From Paraconiothyrium sp. Pb-2020 (lineage: Eukaryota; Ascomycota; Dothideomycetes; Pleosporales; Didymosphaeriaceae), in assembly GCA_022419385.1 (NCBI GenBank), contig JAJUBI010000004.1:4259286-4323285 (forward strand): a DNA stretch of 64,000 bases. The letters are read 5' to 3'. The position numbers and the translations under genes are program-made. Below the pieces are notes generated by a model. The model saw only the letters and a list, made by a program, of their open reading frames with translations. It made no database searches and was not told where the DNA came from. Of the stretch, positions 33,162-43,171 are shown one piece after another (the first letter of the stretch is position 1; each line of letters begins with the position of its first letter).

Positions 33162-35452
33162 TCATCGCACGATCTCCCTGACGTCCAACGGGTTCTTCAC
33201 GAGCGGCTTGTGTACCTTGTGAGAATGTCGGTCGCCAACCTTCACCTTCACGCCCATCCCCCTCACACTTTGCCACACGCTGTCACTGACCTTGATAGGG
33301 AGTTTCCTCCCCTTCAGTCTCTGATCGATCAGCCACATACCCACCACAAACTCTTCCCTCTTCAGCCTTCCAATACCACTGCTATCCACCAAGTCCCACA
33401 CCTCTTCGAGGACGTGTTCGGGCAAGCGACTTCTGCTCCAGATCTCTTTAACAACCAGATCTAGCACGTCAAGGGATGGGTCCTCCTCTGAATTAGGATG
33501 AGGAGCGCGAGATGAAGCGCGAGATCCTGCCGGCGAAGGCGACGTGGAGATGAAGAGACCTTTGTTGGCTGCCCAAACGCCCTCGTAGCGCTTGCGTTCA
33601 CGCTCGATGATTTGATCGCGCCAGCGTTTGCGGGTGCCTTCGTGATGTTTGTTTGGGTGCTTACGGCCCATTCCCATGATTCGCGTGCCCTTACGCTTAT
33701 ATCTCTCGCTTTCTTCATCCGATGATGACGACGGATCTTTTCGCAATGTCGTTCTTAGCTTGCCGCTCGGTGGCGGCTTAGGTTTCGGTGGTGATGGAGA
33801 GCGGCCAAAAGGTGAATGACTGAAGTGATGATGTCTGCGTGCTGGCAGCGGCGGTGTTGCGGTCAGCGAAGGACTTCCCAGGAGGTGCGAAGAGGAAGGT
33901 CGGGGTGCTGGTGAAACATTCCTAGAGGAAGCCAAGGCGGCTCCCATAATGGCACTAGAGAGACTCTCGCCTGTCATATGCTTCGTGATGGATCTTGCGG
34001 ACTCGCGTTGGTAGTTCGAATGGTAGAAGGTGCCGGAAGGGGTGGAAGTTCCGGATACTGAGGCTCTTCTAGGAGGGGTAAATTGTGTGGGAGGAGGAAG
34101 CGGAGCAGTAGGTTTCGATGAAGTACGAGCGCGGGTGGGTGAAGGAACAGACAATGGCGTAGCAGTGCTCGGTCGCTTTATCTCCTGCAGTGGTCTTGTT
34201 GAGCGCCGTGGTGGTGGTATGGTCGGCTTGGGCTTGGGTTTGTCTTCCTGGGTTTCCCGAGCAGAAACGAAAGAAGATGGAGACGAAGGACCCTCGTGGT
34301 GGCTCAAAGACGAAGATAGTCTTCTGCTGTGCCGTGAGACAGGTCGTGCCATATCTTCAGAATTTGAACGGGCACGTGGAGGAAGCTTCTTTGGCGGTGG
34401 CCTCGGGCGGATGACCTTCGTTGTTTTGTCTGCTACTGTCCCCGAATTTTGCCGCATCGAAGGAAGCGCACCAAAAGTGTCTTTCCGCATATTCTTGAAG
34501 GTTGCATTCTCGACGGACCCGTCAGTGGAATGTGGCGCATCAGACAACGGCTTTGGCTTAGGTTTCACAGGAGGCGGTGTCTTGGTTCGCTGTTTCTCTA
34601 GAGGCTCGCCATCCTTCGGTTCAGGGGGCAACCTGAAAGCGCGCTGGGGCTTGGGTGATTTTACAGGAGTTGGCGACCTCTGAGAGGCTTGCCGGGTTTT
34701 CTCGAACATGTTCACTAACGAGCTTGTCGGTGGTATCGGAGAGTCATCTGTGGGTCTGTCTAAGCCTGCATGCTTCGCTCGTGCAATGGCAATTGCATCA
34801 GTCGTCGCCTCGTCTCTCCCCACGTTTTGCTGTCTCGAATCCAACCTCGCCAACACATTCCCTACGCTTCCGGGCGGGGGTAGCGCATCCCGCCCATTCG
34901 CTTCTCGCTCAGTCATGATGGGTGTCAACGGTCGTTGAGGAATGGGTTTCATAGGGCTGTATCGCGCCGCGGCCAGCTTCGCAGCTATGTTCGAAGGAGA
35001 CGGCACGAGTTCGAAGGGAGTTTCTTCAGGTACTGCTAGAGTACTGGAACTGCTGGACTTGCCTATGGTGAACGGTCAGTGGGGTCCACCAAGGTGTTTC
35101 CCAATGCAGTGGAGACACTGCTAAGGAGCCACAACATACTCAGCGGTTGCCTGGGTGAGGCATAGGGTCTAGCAGTACTCCTCGTACTCCCGCCCGTCCA
35201 GTCTCTCCTCAACGGCGTCGCAGTGCCCGAAGGCGTCGTGTTCCGCGACGTTCCACCTGTGCCTACTTTGGTAGCTGCGAGGAGAGCACCATTACCCCCG
35301 CCTGTGTACGTATTTACTAGGGGTTTTGGCTTTACGGGCGGCTTCGAGAAGGCTGATGACGCGCCACGCAGGGCTGCATCGCGGACATTATATTGCGTGT
35401 CGCCGGTACCTTGCGGGACAAGAGGAGTGTTGCGGGCGCTGGCTGAGCTCAT
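33162..35452 (-). CDS. IRS4: IRS4/TAX4-like EH-domain protein (737 aa, one intron)
   Basis: Exons 35452-35140 and 35062-33162; the intron is 77 bp (GTATGT...CATAG), in phase. The N-terminus has the family motif DAALRGASSAFSKPPVKPKP followed by NTYTGGGNGALLAAT. The middle ~450 residues are Pro/Ser/Lys-rich and disordered, with many PPxxKPKP runs (SH3-like ligands). The C-terminal ~110 residues hold the EH domain (LPEHVLEEVWDLVDSSGIGRL, then FVVGMWLIDQRLKGRKLP). In yeast, Irs4 and Tax4 bind and activate the inositol 5-phosphatase Inp51 and affect rDNA silencing, autophagy and the cell-wall pathway. The Met choice is supported by the conserved N-terminal block that begins a few residues later. 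Confidence 0.9.
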
Positions 35453-35801
35453 CGAGTGCCCATTGGATGGAGACGAACAACAGATGCGGCGGAGCTAATA
35501 GCTAAGGGTCTTGCAACGTGCATGTGAATAGTACGAGCCGTAGAATGCAGAACAACGTGAATTTGAACGAGAGACTGAGGCAAACGAAGCGTGGAGACTC
35601 AACGTTGACACACAGACAATGCACAGCCAGCGCCGAGTTTGATGCCTGACGTTTCAGGCAGATAATCGGACCCCCGAGCCCGGGCAATTAGCTTTCACGT
35701 GACGACGTGAGGCGCAGGCGCGTTGTTGCCTGCGCAGCGCGGGCACATCAACAAATATCGCGCGCTCAAGGCACTCCATCTTCTAAACCGATGTACTCAT
35801 T
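35453..35801. promoter_or_regulatory. Divergent promoter IRS4 / LIG4 with an E-box palindrome
   Basis: 349 bp between two head-to-head genes. TCACGTGA at 35695-35702 is a perfect palindrome containing the bHLH (Cbf1/Pho4-type) E-box CACGTG, about 100 bp upstream of the LIG4 start. A GC-rich block follows it. Function as a site is inferred from the motif only. Confidence 0.5.
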
Positions 35802-38777
35802 ATGGCGGAGGATACACCCATGCCGGATGCTGACGCCGCGAAAGAGCAGACGCTCATGTACGGCGGCGAAGACGACCTAGATTCAAAGTACCCTAATCGG
35901 CCTATCAACCTCCATAAAACGCTGCCTTTCCATACGCTTTTCAATGAGCTATTTGACCCGCTGCTGGACACCGTCAAGAAGAACAGACCGGCAGGTCCGC
36001 GCAGGAGGGCTGGCCCTCACGGACACTCAAACCTGTCGCCGCACGAAGCGAGGCGCAACATCATCGAGAGGTACATCGCGCAATGGCGCAAGGAAGTCGG
36101 CAACGAATTTTACCCGGCTATGCGACTAATGATCCCTGAGAAAGATCGTGATCGCGCAATGTACGGACTGAAAGAGAAGGCCATTGCAAAAATCTTGATA
36201 CAGGTTACCAAGATCAACAAAGACTCCGATGATGCCAAGCAAATGGTCAACTGGAAGTTACCTGGCCAGCTGCATAAGGCCTCAGCTTCAACAGCAGGAG
36301 ACTTCGCAGGCCGTTGCTATGAAGTGTTGTCGAAGCGGCCCCTGCGGTCGGAAGTGGGCAACATGAGCATCGCCGAAGTGAACAACACGCTCGATCGGCT
36401 GTCGCAAGTAGGAGGGGAGAAAGAGCAGATCAAGATCTTTGAGCGGTTCTATCGGCGCATGAACCCGGAAGAGATGACTTGGCTGATTCGAATCATCCTA
36501 AGGCAAATGAAGATCGGAGCAACTGAGAAGACCATCTTAGATATATGGCACCCAGATGCCGAAGCTCTTTTCAACATCTCATCCAACCTCCGGCGAGTAT
36601 GCTGGGAATTATACGATCCGGAAGTGCGACTGGATGGGGACGACACAGGTATTACGCTCATGCAATGCTTTCAACCACAGCTCGCCGCTTTCCAGCCTAA
36701 AGTTGGTTCGTTCGACAAAATCGTGTCGAAGCTCAAACCAACGCCAGAGGACGACTCGTTTTGGATCGAAGAGAAGCTCGACGGTGAGCGGATGCAGCTC
36801 CACATGTTGGAGGACCCCTCAGCCCCAGGCGGGACAGTTTTCGGATTCTGGTCTCGTAAAGCCAAAGACTACGCCTACCTTTACGGAAAGCATTTCACTG
36901 GCGAAGAAGCTGGGGCTCTTACCCGCTTCATCAAAGATGCTTTCCACAAGAACATCCGGAACATCATTCTGGACGGCGAAATGATCACCTGGGATATGGA
37001 AACCGATCATATCGTCGGCTTCGGCACGCTCAAAACCGCAGCTATATCTGAGAAGGAAAACACCACTGGTACCAATACCGGACAACGCCCGCTCTTTAGG
37101 GTTTTTGATTGCTTGTACCTTAATGATACATTGCTTACGCCTTATACCCTTCGTGACAGAAGAGCGGCACTTCAAGGTGCAGTGAAGGGCGTCCCGCGCC
37201 GCCTTGAGGTACATCCCTACATCGAAGCACATTCTCCTAGCGAAGTCGAACCCGAACTCCGTCGCGTAGTTGAGAACGCATCCGAAGGTCTCGTTCTCAA
37301 AAATCCACGTTCAATGTACAAGCTCAACGAGCGAAACGACGACTGGGTCAAAGTAAAGCCAGAATACATGTCCGAGTTCGGCGAGATGATAGATTGCGTT
37401 GTTGTAGGCGGCTACTTCGGCTCCGGGCACCGCGGTGGTGCCCACTCGTCCTTCTTATGTGGTTTGCTCGTCAACAAGAAAGCGAAGGAAGGCGATCTAG
37501 ACTACGGGAAGTGCATATCATTTTTTAAAGTTGGTGGTGGCTTCACTAGAGAAGATTATGCCTCCATTCGCGGACGCACCGAGGGGAAGTGGAAGGACTG
37601 GGACCAGCGCCGGCCGCCGTCAATCATCGAACTGGGCGGCCACGCAGAGAACCGTCAGCACGAAAGACCGGATCAATGGATCCACCCTGCCGACTCAGTA
37701 GTTCTAGAATGCAAAGCTGCGAGCGTGGAAACGACCGACAGGTTCCGCCTAGGCCAAACGCTGCGGTTTCCACGATTCAAAGCCCTCCGAACAGACAAAT
37801 CCTGGGACCAGGGCTTGAGCATCGACGAATTCTGGGAAGTGAAGAACACAGCAGAGACCGAACGCGCAGACAAAGAGAAAGACTTCAAGATCGAGCAAAG
37901 CCGTCGGAAGAAAGCTCGGACTACGAAAAAGCCGCTTATTGTCGCGGGAAACGACACCATAAGCACGCAGTACGCCGGCCCAGGATCCAAGCTCTTCGAT
38001 GGCCTGCAGATCTACATCATGACGGACCAGATTCACCCAACGAAAATGTCCAAGACAGAGCTTGAAGCACTGGTCAAAGCGCATGGCGCGAAAATCGTAC
38101 AACGTGACACTTCAGAGAAGAATCTTGTTGTGATAGCGGATAAGCGCCTTGTCAAGGTATCTTCGCTTGAGAAGCGCGGGATGACGAACATTGTAAAGCC
38201 GATTTGGATACACGATTGCATCCGCCAGAACGAGGTTGATGTCGGTGCTATTCCATACTTGCTGCCCTTTGAAGCGAATAGGCACATGCTCTACCTACTT
38301 GAGGCGGAACAATTGGCGGTTGAAGCGAATATCGACGACAATGGCGATCCTTATGCGAGGAATATCTTTGACGTCGACGAAATGCGGAGCATCCTCGCTG
38401 GGATGTCGGACATTGAAGAACACGGTTTTGATAGCCAGGAATTCATTGCGCAGCTCGAGGATCATGCGCATACGATGTCGCATCTGAAGAATTACATGTT
38501 TAGCAACATGAAAGTTGCGTTTGCGGCGGGCTGCGACGACGCTGAGTGGAATTTTAGAGCGGGTCTCGCACAGAATTATATTAGGTTTGCGGGTGGTGTT
38601 GTTGCAAAGAGTGAGGAAGAAGATGGCATCACGCATGTGGTTGTGCCAAATCCGGAATACGTTCGCAAGGGGAGGGTGAAAGTCTCGGAGTTGGCGAGGC
38701 CGGTGGGCGTGGAGTGGGTGGAGAGGTGCTGGGAGGAAGGAACGAGGGTTGATGAGGAGAGGTTTCAATGGGGTTAA
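35802..38777 (+). CDS. LIG4: DNA ligase IV (991 aa, intronless)
   Basis: One uninterrupted frame. Order of domains: N-terminal DNA-binding domain (about 40-270; FHTLFNELFDPLL, RRNIIERYIAQWRKEVG), adenylation domain with the nucleotidyl-acceptor Lys325 in EEKLDGERMQ, motif III (FDCLYLND) and motif IV (SEGLVLKNP), then the OB fold (GGYFGSGHRGG). Two BRCT domains follow, at ~726-835 (KLFDGLQIYIMTD...WIHDCIRQN) and ~895-991 (...VGVEWVERCWEE), flanking a linker that in this family binds the XRCC4/Lif1 partner. LIG4 seals double-strand breaks in non-homologous end joining in the nucleus. Length and motif set are those of fungal LIG4 and no key residue is missing. Confidence 0.96.
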   Translation: MAEDTPMPDADAAKEQTLMYGGEDDLDSKYPNRPINLHKTLPFHTLFNELFDPLLDTVKKNRPAGPRRRAGPHGHSNLSPHEARRNIIERYIAQWRKEVGNEFYPAMRLMIPEKDRDRAMYGLKEKAIAKILIQVTKINKDSDDAKQMVNWKLPGQLHKASASTAGDFAGRCYEVLSKRPLRSEVGNMSIAEVNNTLDRLSQVGGEKEQIKIFERFYRRMNPEEMTWLIRIILRQMKIGATEKTILDIWHPDAEALFNISSNLRRVCWELYDPEVRLDGDDTGITLMQCFQPQLAAFQPKVGSFDKIVSKLKPTPEDDSFWIEEKLDGERMQLHMLEDPSAPGGTVFGFWSRKAKDYAYLYGKHFTGEEAGALTRFIKDAFHKNIRNIILDGEMITWDMETDHIVGFGTLKTAAISEKENTTGTNTGQRPLFRVFDCLYLNDTLLTPYTLRDRRAALQGAVKGVPRRLEVHPYIEAHSPSEVEPELRRVVENASEGLVLKNPRSMYKLNERNDDWVKVKPEYMSEFGEMIDCVVVGGYFGSGHRGGAHSSFLCGLLVNKKAKEGDLDYGKCISFFKVGGGFTREDYASIRGRTEGKWKDWDQRRPPSIIELGGHAENRQHERPDQWIHPADSVVLECKAASVETTDRFRLGQTLRFPRFKALRTDKSWDQGLSIDEFWEVKNTAETERADKEKDFKIEQSRRKKARTTKKPLIVAGNDTISTQYAGPGSKLFDGLQIYIMTDQIHPTKMSKTELEALVKAHGAKIVQRDTSEKNLVVIADKRLVKVSSLEKRGMTNIVKPIWIHDCIRQNEVDVGAIPYLLPFEANRHMLYLLEAEQLAVEANIDDNGDPYARNIFDVDEMRSILAGMSDIEEHGFDSQEFIAQLEDHAHTMSHLKNYMFSNMKVAFAAGCDDAEWNFRAGLAQNYIRFAGGVVAKSEEEDGITHVVVPNPEYVRKGRVKVSELARPVGVEWVERCWEEGTRVDEERFQWG

Positions 38778-39010
38778 GGACGTATATTGTTTTCGCAATG
38801 AGTCTATCTGATGACGGTAGCCACGACTTCACGTTATACCAATTTACGAGGAAAGATTATCAAACAAAAGATTAGTTCTATTTCTGGCTCTATGGCGCTC
38901 AATATGAGATATGTAGGCAAGGTCAAGGAAAAGCAATGGGGAGTTTTGAAATCGCACGCTACTTCTTACTCTACCGCAAGGCAGATAATGGTCTAGCTGC
39001 GTCTAGCCTT

Positions 39011-39681
39011 TCAAGAAGCATCTGGAGCTGCGCCGTTGTCCTCGAAATTACGAAGACGGCGCATCAGCTCGAGTTCATTCTGCATAACGCGAAGAAGCCT
39101 GGCGTAAGGGCTTGATGTCCCTTGAATCCCTGCAGCAACCCACTCTTCAACCCAAACAGCCATCTCGTCTTCCGTGGCAATATCTAAAATCTCCGAAAAC
39201 TCCATCTCCACTTCAATGAAAGCATCCACCCCTCACTCTGGATTAGATCAATCCCAATATGAATGTCCTCAATCATACTATCGTAAATGCGACGGTTCTC
39301 AATGCTAGACAAGCTCTGCGCCTCCCTCAGACGATCGATCTCCTCAAGAAGGCTGTCAACTACGGATTCTTCGGATGGTGCATCCGAGAATAGAGTTCGA
39401 CGACAGAGAGGGCAGGTTCCTTTATCCGCAGTGTCGAACCAAGTCGTCAAGCAACCACGATCGAACATGTGGCCGCAGGGTACGATTAAGACGACCTTAA
39501 CCAATTCTTCCATATCCTCTTGGCAAATTGCGCACACGTCGGTTGGGCGCGCGTCAGTGCGGGGGTCAGAAAGTGCAAGTAGGCCACTGACGTTTTCAGG
39601 ATCCATGAATTGTGCACGTGTGGGTAGGTGTTGATCACCCTCTTGGCCAATTGGGCGCTCTAAACTCTCCGAAGACGACAT
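39011..39681 (-). CDS. RING-finger protein, probable E3 ligase, with an apparent frame break
   Basis: ATG at 39681. A RING lies at residues ~49-97: CAIC, then PCGHMFDRGCLTTWF, then CPLCRR. The fifth zinc ligand position holds Asp (MFD) where Cys or His is usual. The first frame ends at 39184 (165 aa). A well-formed acidic and helical continuation (DAFIEVEMEFSEILDIATED, then VWVEEWVAAGIQG and a Glu/Leu/Arg-rich helix) occupies the next frame and stops at 39011. The break lies in a GAGGGGTGG run near 39229-39234, where one added G would join the two. RING proteins transfer ubiquitin from E2 enzymes to substrates. Substrate unknown. The reported span assumes the two parts are one gene. Confidence 0.7.
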
Positions 39682-40429
39682 TGTTGTGGATGGTTTTGTG
39701 GAGGTATTTCAGTCGAGTTGTGTTGAGCTATTCTTCAAGGACTTGGTCCTCCGTCGATTTGAGGTTTGAAACGTCCCCATTCCGAAGGAAAAAGATACTT
39801 ATACAATCAGAGAAAAGCCTGTTGTGACTACACAAAGCAGGGTATTTTCTACATAGTGAAAGATGGTAGTCAGGTATCGAGTTGTGCACGATTTTGGACG
39901 ACATTATTGAGATACAATGTTATGCTTGTCGCCGACTATGTGAAACTGAAAACATGCGGAATATGTCAATGAGAAGGCTTAAAAACATAACAATAATATT
40001 GTGTCGAGACAAGCACATCAGAATAGGCCTTGCTCTATGTGTAAAGATCAGCGCGGCTTGACAACTATTGGGAAGAGAAGTGCCACTGTTGTCTGAGAGA
40101 GGTCATCACTCATCTCTGCTCTCAGATCGAGTAGGAGGTTGAGAACATGACGCATTTCGCCCGCTCAATCTCTATCGGGGAAATGCAGATCTAGCCCATA
40201 ATAACTCCGGCATGGTGAGTGAGATACCACACTTTTTGTTGCTCCGGTAGACTCTCCTCCATTTGCCAATGAGCGAGCTGTTACACGACGGATTGTTCGT
40301 GGATCGCACCTAAGAGATCGACCAAGCTGCATGCAAGCCCGGTACCCTGATCAACACCACTTTGGTACCTACAGTACTCATACCACATGCCAAAGCTGTA
40401 ATTTTGCCAGCTGACAGTGTGCGTTGGTA
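39682..40429. other. Intergenic DNA right of the RING gene
   Basis: About 750 bp, AT-rich towards the right. No gene, repeat or RNA recognised. Confidence 0.4.
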
Positions 40430-40872
40430 AATACAAAGCACCGAAAAACCTAATACAGTATTTGCATGATTCTTCTCGGCGATTTAAAAGGCTTTGCTCT
40501 TTCAGTATTGGCCCAATACCCCTGAGGTGGAATATCTATGAGAACCCCCGAATCATCTGCATAAGTAAGTGATATTTCAAAGACAGCTCATATGTTACAA
40601 CGCACACTAATCGAGCACAGAAATGTCCCTGCGTATACTGTTGTTTTCCTGCTCGACGATAACGAGTCCGAATTCTCGAGCCTATTTTGTTGCTCTTCTC
40701 TTTTATATATAAACGCTGAGCGTTGTGAATTACTCCACTCCAATCAAATTCCGTGATACGTACATTGCAGTGAAAGGGCGGCATAGTTGGCACTGTAGGG
40801 TCGCGCCTCGTCACATTTGTTTCGTCGTCTTCGGCAGTTCCAACATCCGTTGCGTGACCGGTGCGTTGTCAT
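40430..40872 (-). pseudogene. Decayed Zn2Cys6 transcription-factor fragment
   Basis: Reading leftwards from ATG 40872, the start MTTHRSRNGCWNCRRRRNKC and the DEARPY block after it are unmistakably a fungal binuclear zinc cluster. Its fourth and fifth Cys are replaced by Ser and Tyr (PYSANY in place of a CxxC pair). Both changes fit single-base substitutions of TGT codons. The sequence then needs a frame change to continue as EFDWSGVIHNAQR, and later pieces (VLIDIPP, GYWANTERAKPF) sit in yet other frames before a stop near 40430. The fungal-specific TF domain that should follow is absent. A remnant of a regulator gene, not functional as a zinc-cluster protein. Confidence 0.7.
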
Positions 40873-41622
40873 GTCGTGAAAAGGAAGATCCTGAATGATC
40901 CGGACTAACACTACAGTCCCCACCCCGGCTGTGGTGAAACAGAGCATATTGTACTCAATAGGAAGGCTGGACCACTAGCTATATACCCGTTCTTACGTTG
41001 TCTAATGTTTCTTTCTTGATCACATTACTCAGAAATGGATCGGACTGCTAACCTAACTGCTTCGGTGGGCGGGAGCGCTGTTGGTTGGACTATGTGGGGT
41101 CTGCCATCATACTGATTAGCGCGGCCGCGGCCATGCTATACCTACCGATCCTTCAAGTCCACAAAACGATGCACTTCGATTCCATCGCAATGTGTGCTCT
41201 GATTATATGGATACCTTACCGCCAACCAAGCCTCGAGCATAGCAGGTCAGTAGTCGCATGGTTCATACTGACCACAGGTAGATATCCACCTATACTCCTT
41301 TGTCACGACCCTCTTCCAGCGCATGGCCTATAGCCGTGTGACAATGTGACAATGGCACAACGCACGGTAGAGAGTAGGTCTTGCCTCGCATACTCAAAAC
41401 GGGCAGTGTATGCCTTTACTGTTGGAAGGAGCTCCTGCACGACCGGCAGGAGCGCGTTCGCCTCCTCGTAGGTAGGCAGCACATCCCACCTGAGCAGCCC
41501 ATCACTTTAACAACTACTTTCCATGTTTTGGGCCGTACTTTTTTATCTCAACGTATTCAACCCTTCTATCGCGGCTCATTCTCCATCTCCATCTCCATCC
41601 TCCCATCCACTACCTCGCGAGG
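40873..41622. other. Upstream region of the lipase gene
   Basis: 750 bp without a gene. The last 60 bases before 41623 are pyrimidine-rich with a run of TCCATC-type repeats (about 41582-41606), typical of a fungal core promoter/leader. Confidence 0.45.
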
Positions 41623-42990
41623 ATGAGGTCTCAGCTCTTCCTCAGCGCGCTTCTCTTTTCAATCGTCACAGGCTCACAGATTGCCAACTTCGATATATCG
41701 GAGAATGTTGCTGCGAAGTACAGCTGTGATGCTACCTGCTCCTGGGGCTTCAGTGCGGGTCTAACTCGCGATTATGAGGAGTACGGTGATGTCTACGACG
41801 AAGATTTCTACGTAACAGCGAACAACTTCTCTAATTCGGCACCCGGAGACATACTGAAGGTTCAGCCTATCTTTTCTGCCGAATTGTCGGGCAGCGTACC
41901 GAAAGGCACGACCGCCTATCGATTCCAGTATACCTCGGTCGATCTCTTTGGCAACACGGTCCCAGTTTCAGGCTTCATTGCTTTCCCATATGCCAATCGG
42001 ACGAATGGTCAACTATTTCGGACCGTCGCATTGGCGCATGGCACTTCAGGCGTCTTCAGAGGCTGCGCGCCCTCTGTCATGGCCAACCTGTACGAGTATG
42101 GCAGCTGGTCGTTTTTCATTGAGGGGGGCTATGCGGTTGTCGCGACTGACTATGCTGGGTTGGGCAACGGACAAGTCGGCCATCCCTATGTTGCATTATC
42201 TGCTCATGCCAACGATGTGTTTTACGCGGTGGTTGCTGTTCGAAAAATATTCGGTGCCTCCTTGTCGAATGAATGGATGAGTGTCGGTCACTCTCAAGGT
42301 GGAGGCACAGTTTGGTCGCTCGCTGAGAGTCCTCTACTACGGCAAAACAACTCGCGTGCGGGCAGATATCTCGGAACAGTTGCTCAGTCACCTGGAGTAT
42401 TCATGGGTAGCACGGCTGTCGTGGCCTTAGAGGCGGCGCAAGGGTGGAACGCAGCCAAGCGTAGTGTGTTCAGCGAGATTGGTTGGGCAGTGATCGGTCT
42501 GCAGAACATCTACCCAAATGAGACGTTCAGTTGGATGGATTCCACCTTGAGAGAGCGTCTGGAGCTCGCGAAGTTGGCGCAGGCTTGCTACAGGTCGATG
42601 CAAGCTCTGACGACTGACCTGCCCCTCGACATTCCTCTTTCGTCCGAGCAGGCCCGACAAACTATATCACTCATAGACGACCTATCGGCTGTGGGGACCC
42701 GGAAGAGCTTGGAGCCAATTCTCGTTGTGCAAGGTCTTGAGGACGTGTCAGTGCTGCCTCAAGTGGTTGAGTCAGCATACAATGTGACTTGCCAAGTGGG
42801 TAGTGAGGTACACCTGCAACTGTATCCTAGACTTGGCCACACAGCTGTGATAGCAGCCTCGGCACCATCTTTCCTCAAGTGGATGGACGATCGCTTTGAG
42901 GGTTTGGTAACACGAGGTGGATGTTCGCGCGAGATTGTAAAGCCGTTCGATGCTGCTGGCGATATGTATGCACTAGACGACGCTTGGTAG
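41623..42990 (+). CDS. Secretory lipase, CAL-A/LIP family (455 aa)
   Basis: Intronless. Residues 1-17 are a signal peptide (MRSQLFLSALLFSIVTGS). The alpha/beta-hydrolase core includes ALAHGTSGVFRGCAPS (oxyanion strand), GYAVVATDYAGLG, and the nucleophile elbow GHSQGGG with Ser224. An acidic residue is expected in VVQGLEDVSV, and the catalytic His in YPRLGHTAV. Several N-glycosylation sites (NFSN, NRTN, NNSR, NETF, NVTC) fit secretion. The family (PF03583) hydrolyses long-chain triglycerides and lets fungi use external lipid. Substrate unknown here. Convergent with the HSL-type hydrolase, whose stop is 181 bp away. Confidence 0.9.
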   Translation: MRSQLFLSALLFSIVTGSQIANFDISENVAAKYSCDATCSWGFSAGLTRDYEEYGDVYDEDFYVTANNFSNSAPGDILKVQPIFSAELSGSVPKGTTAYRFQYTSVDLFGNTVPVSGFIAFPYANRTNGQLFRTVALAHGTSGVFRGCAPSVMANLYEYGSWSFFIEGGYAVVATDYAGLGNGQVGHPYVALSAHANDVFYAVVAVRKIFGASLSNEWMSVGHSQGGGTVWSLAESPLLRQNNSRAGRYLGTVAQSPGVFMGSTAVVALEAAQGWNAAKRSVFSEIGWAVIGLQNIYPNETFSWMDSTLRERLELAKLAQACYRSMQALTTDLPLDIPLSSEQARQTISLIDDLSAVGTRKSLEPILVVQGLEDVSVLPQVVESAYNVTCQVGSEVHLQLYPRLGHTAVIAASAPSFLKWMDDRFEGLVTRGGCSREIVKPFDAAGDMYALDDAW

Positions 42991-43171
42991 ACGGGCATCT
43001 GCCAACTGTCGGAGTCAGTATTAACCAGGTTGAACACATATGGTATGACAGTACAAGGCATCATCAGTGTGAGTATTGTCGAGTAATTCAAGTCTGTTTC
43101 GAAACTCATTGCAGATGTTTTACTAAATCATCAATGCGTCTTGCATTTATTCAGAAATTTCAACGGAATAT

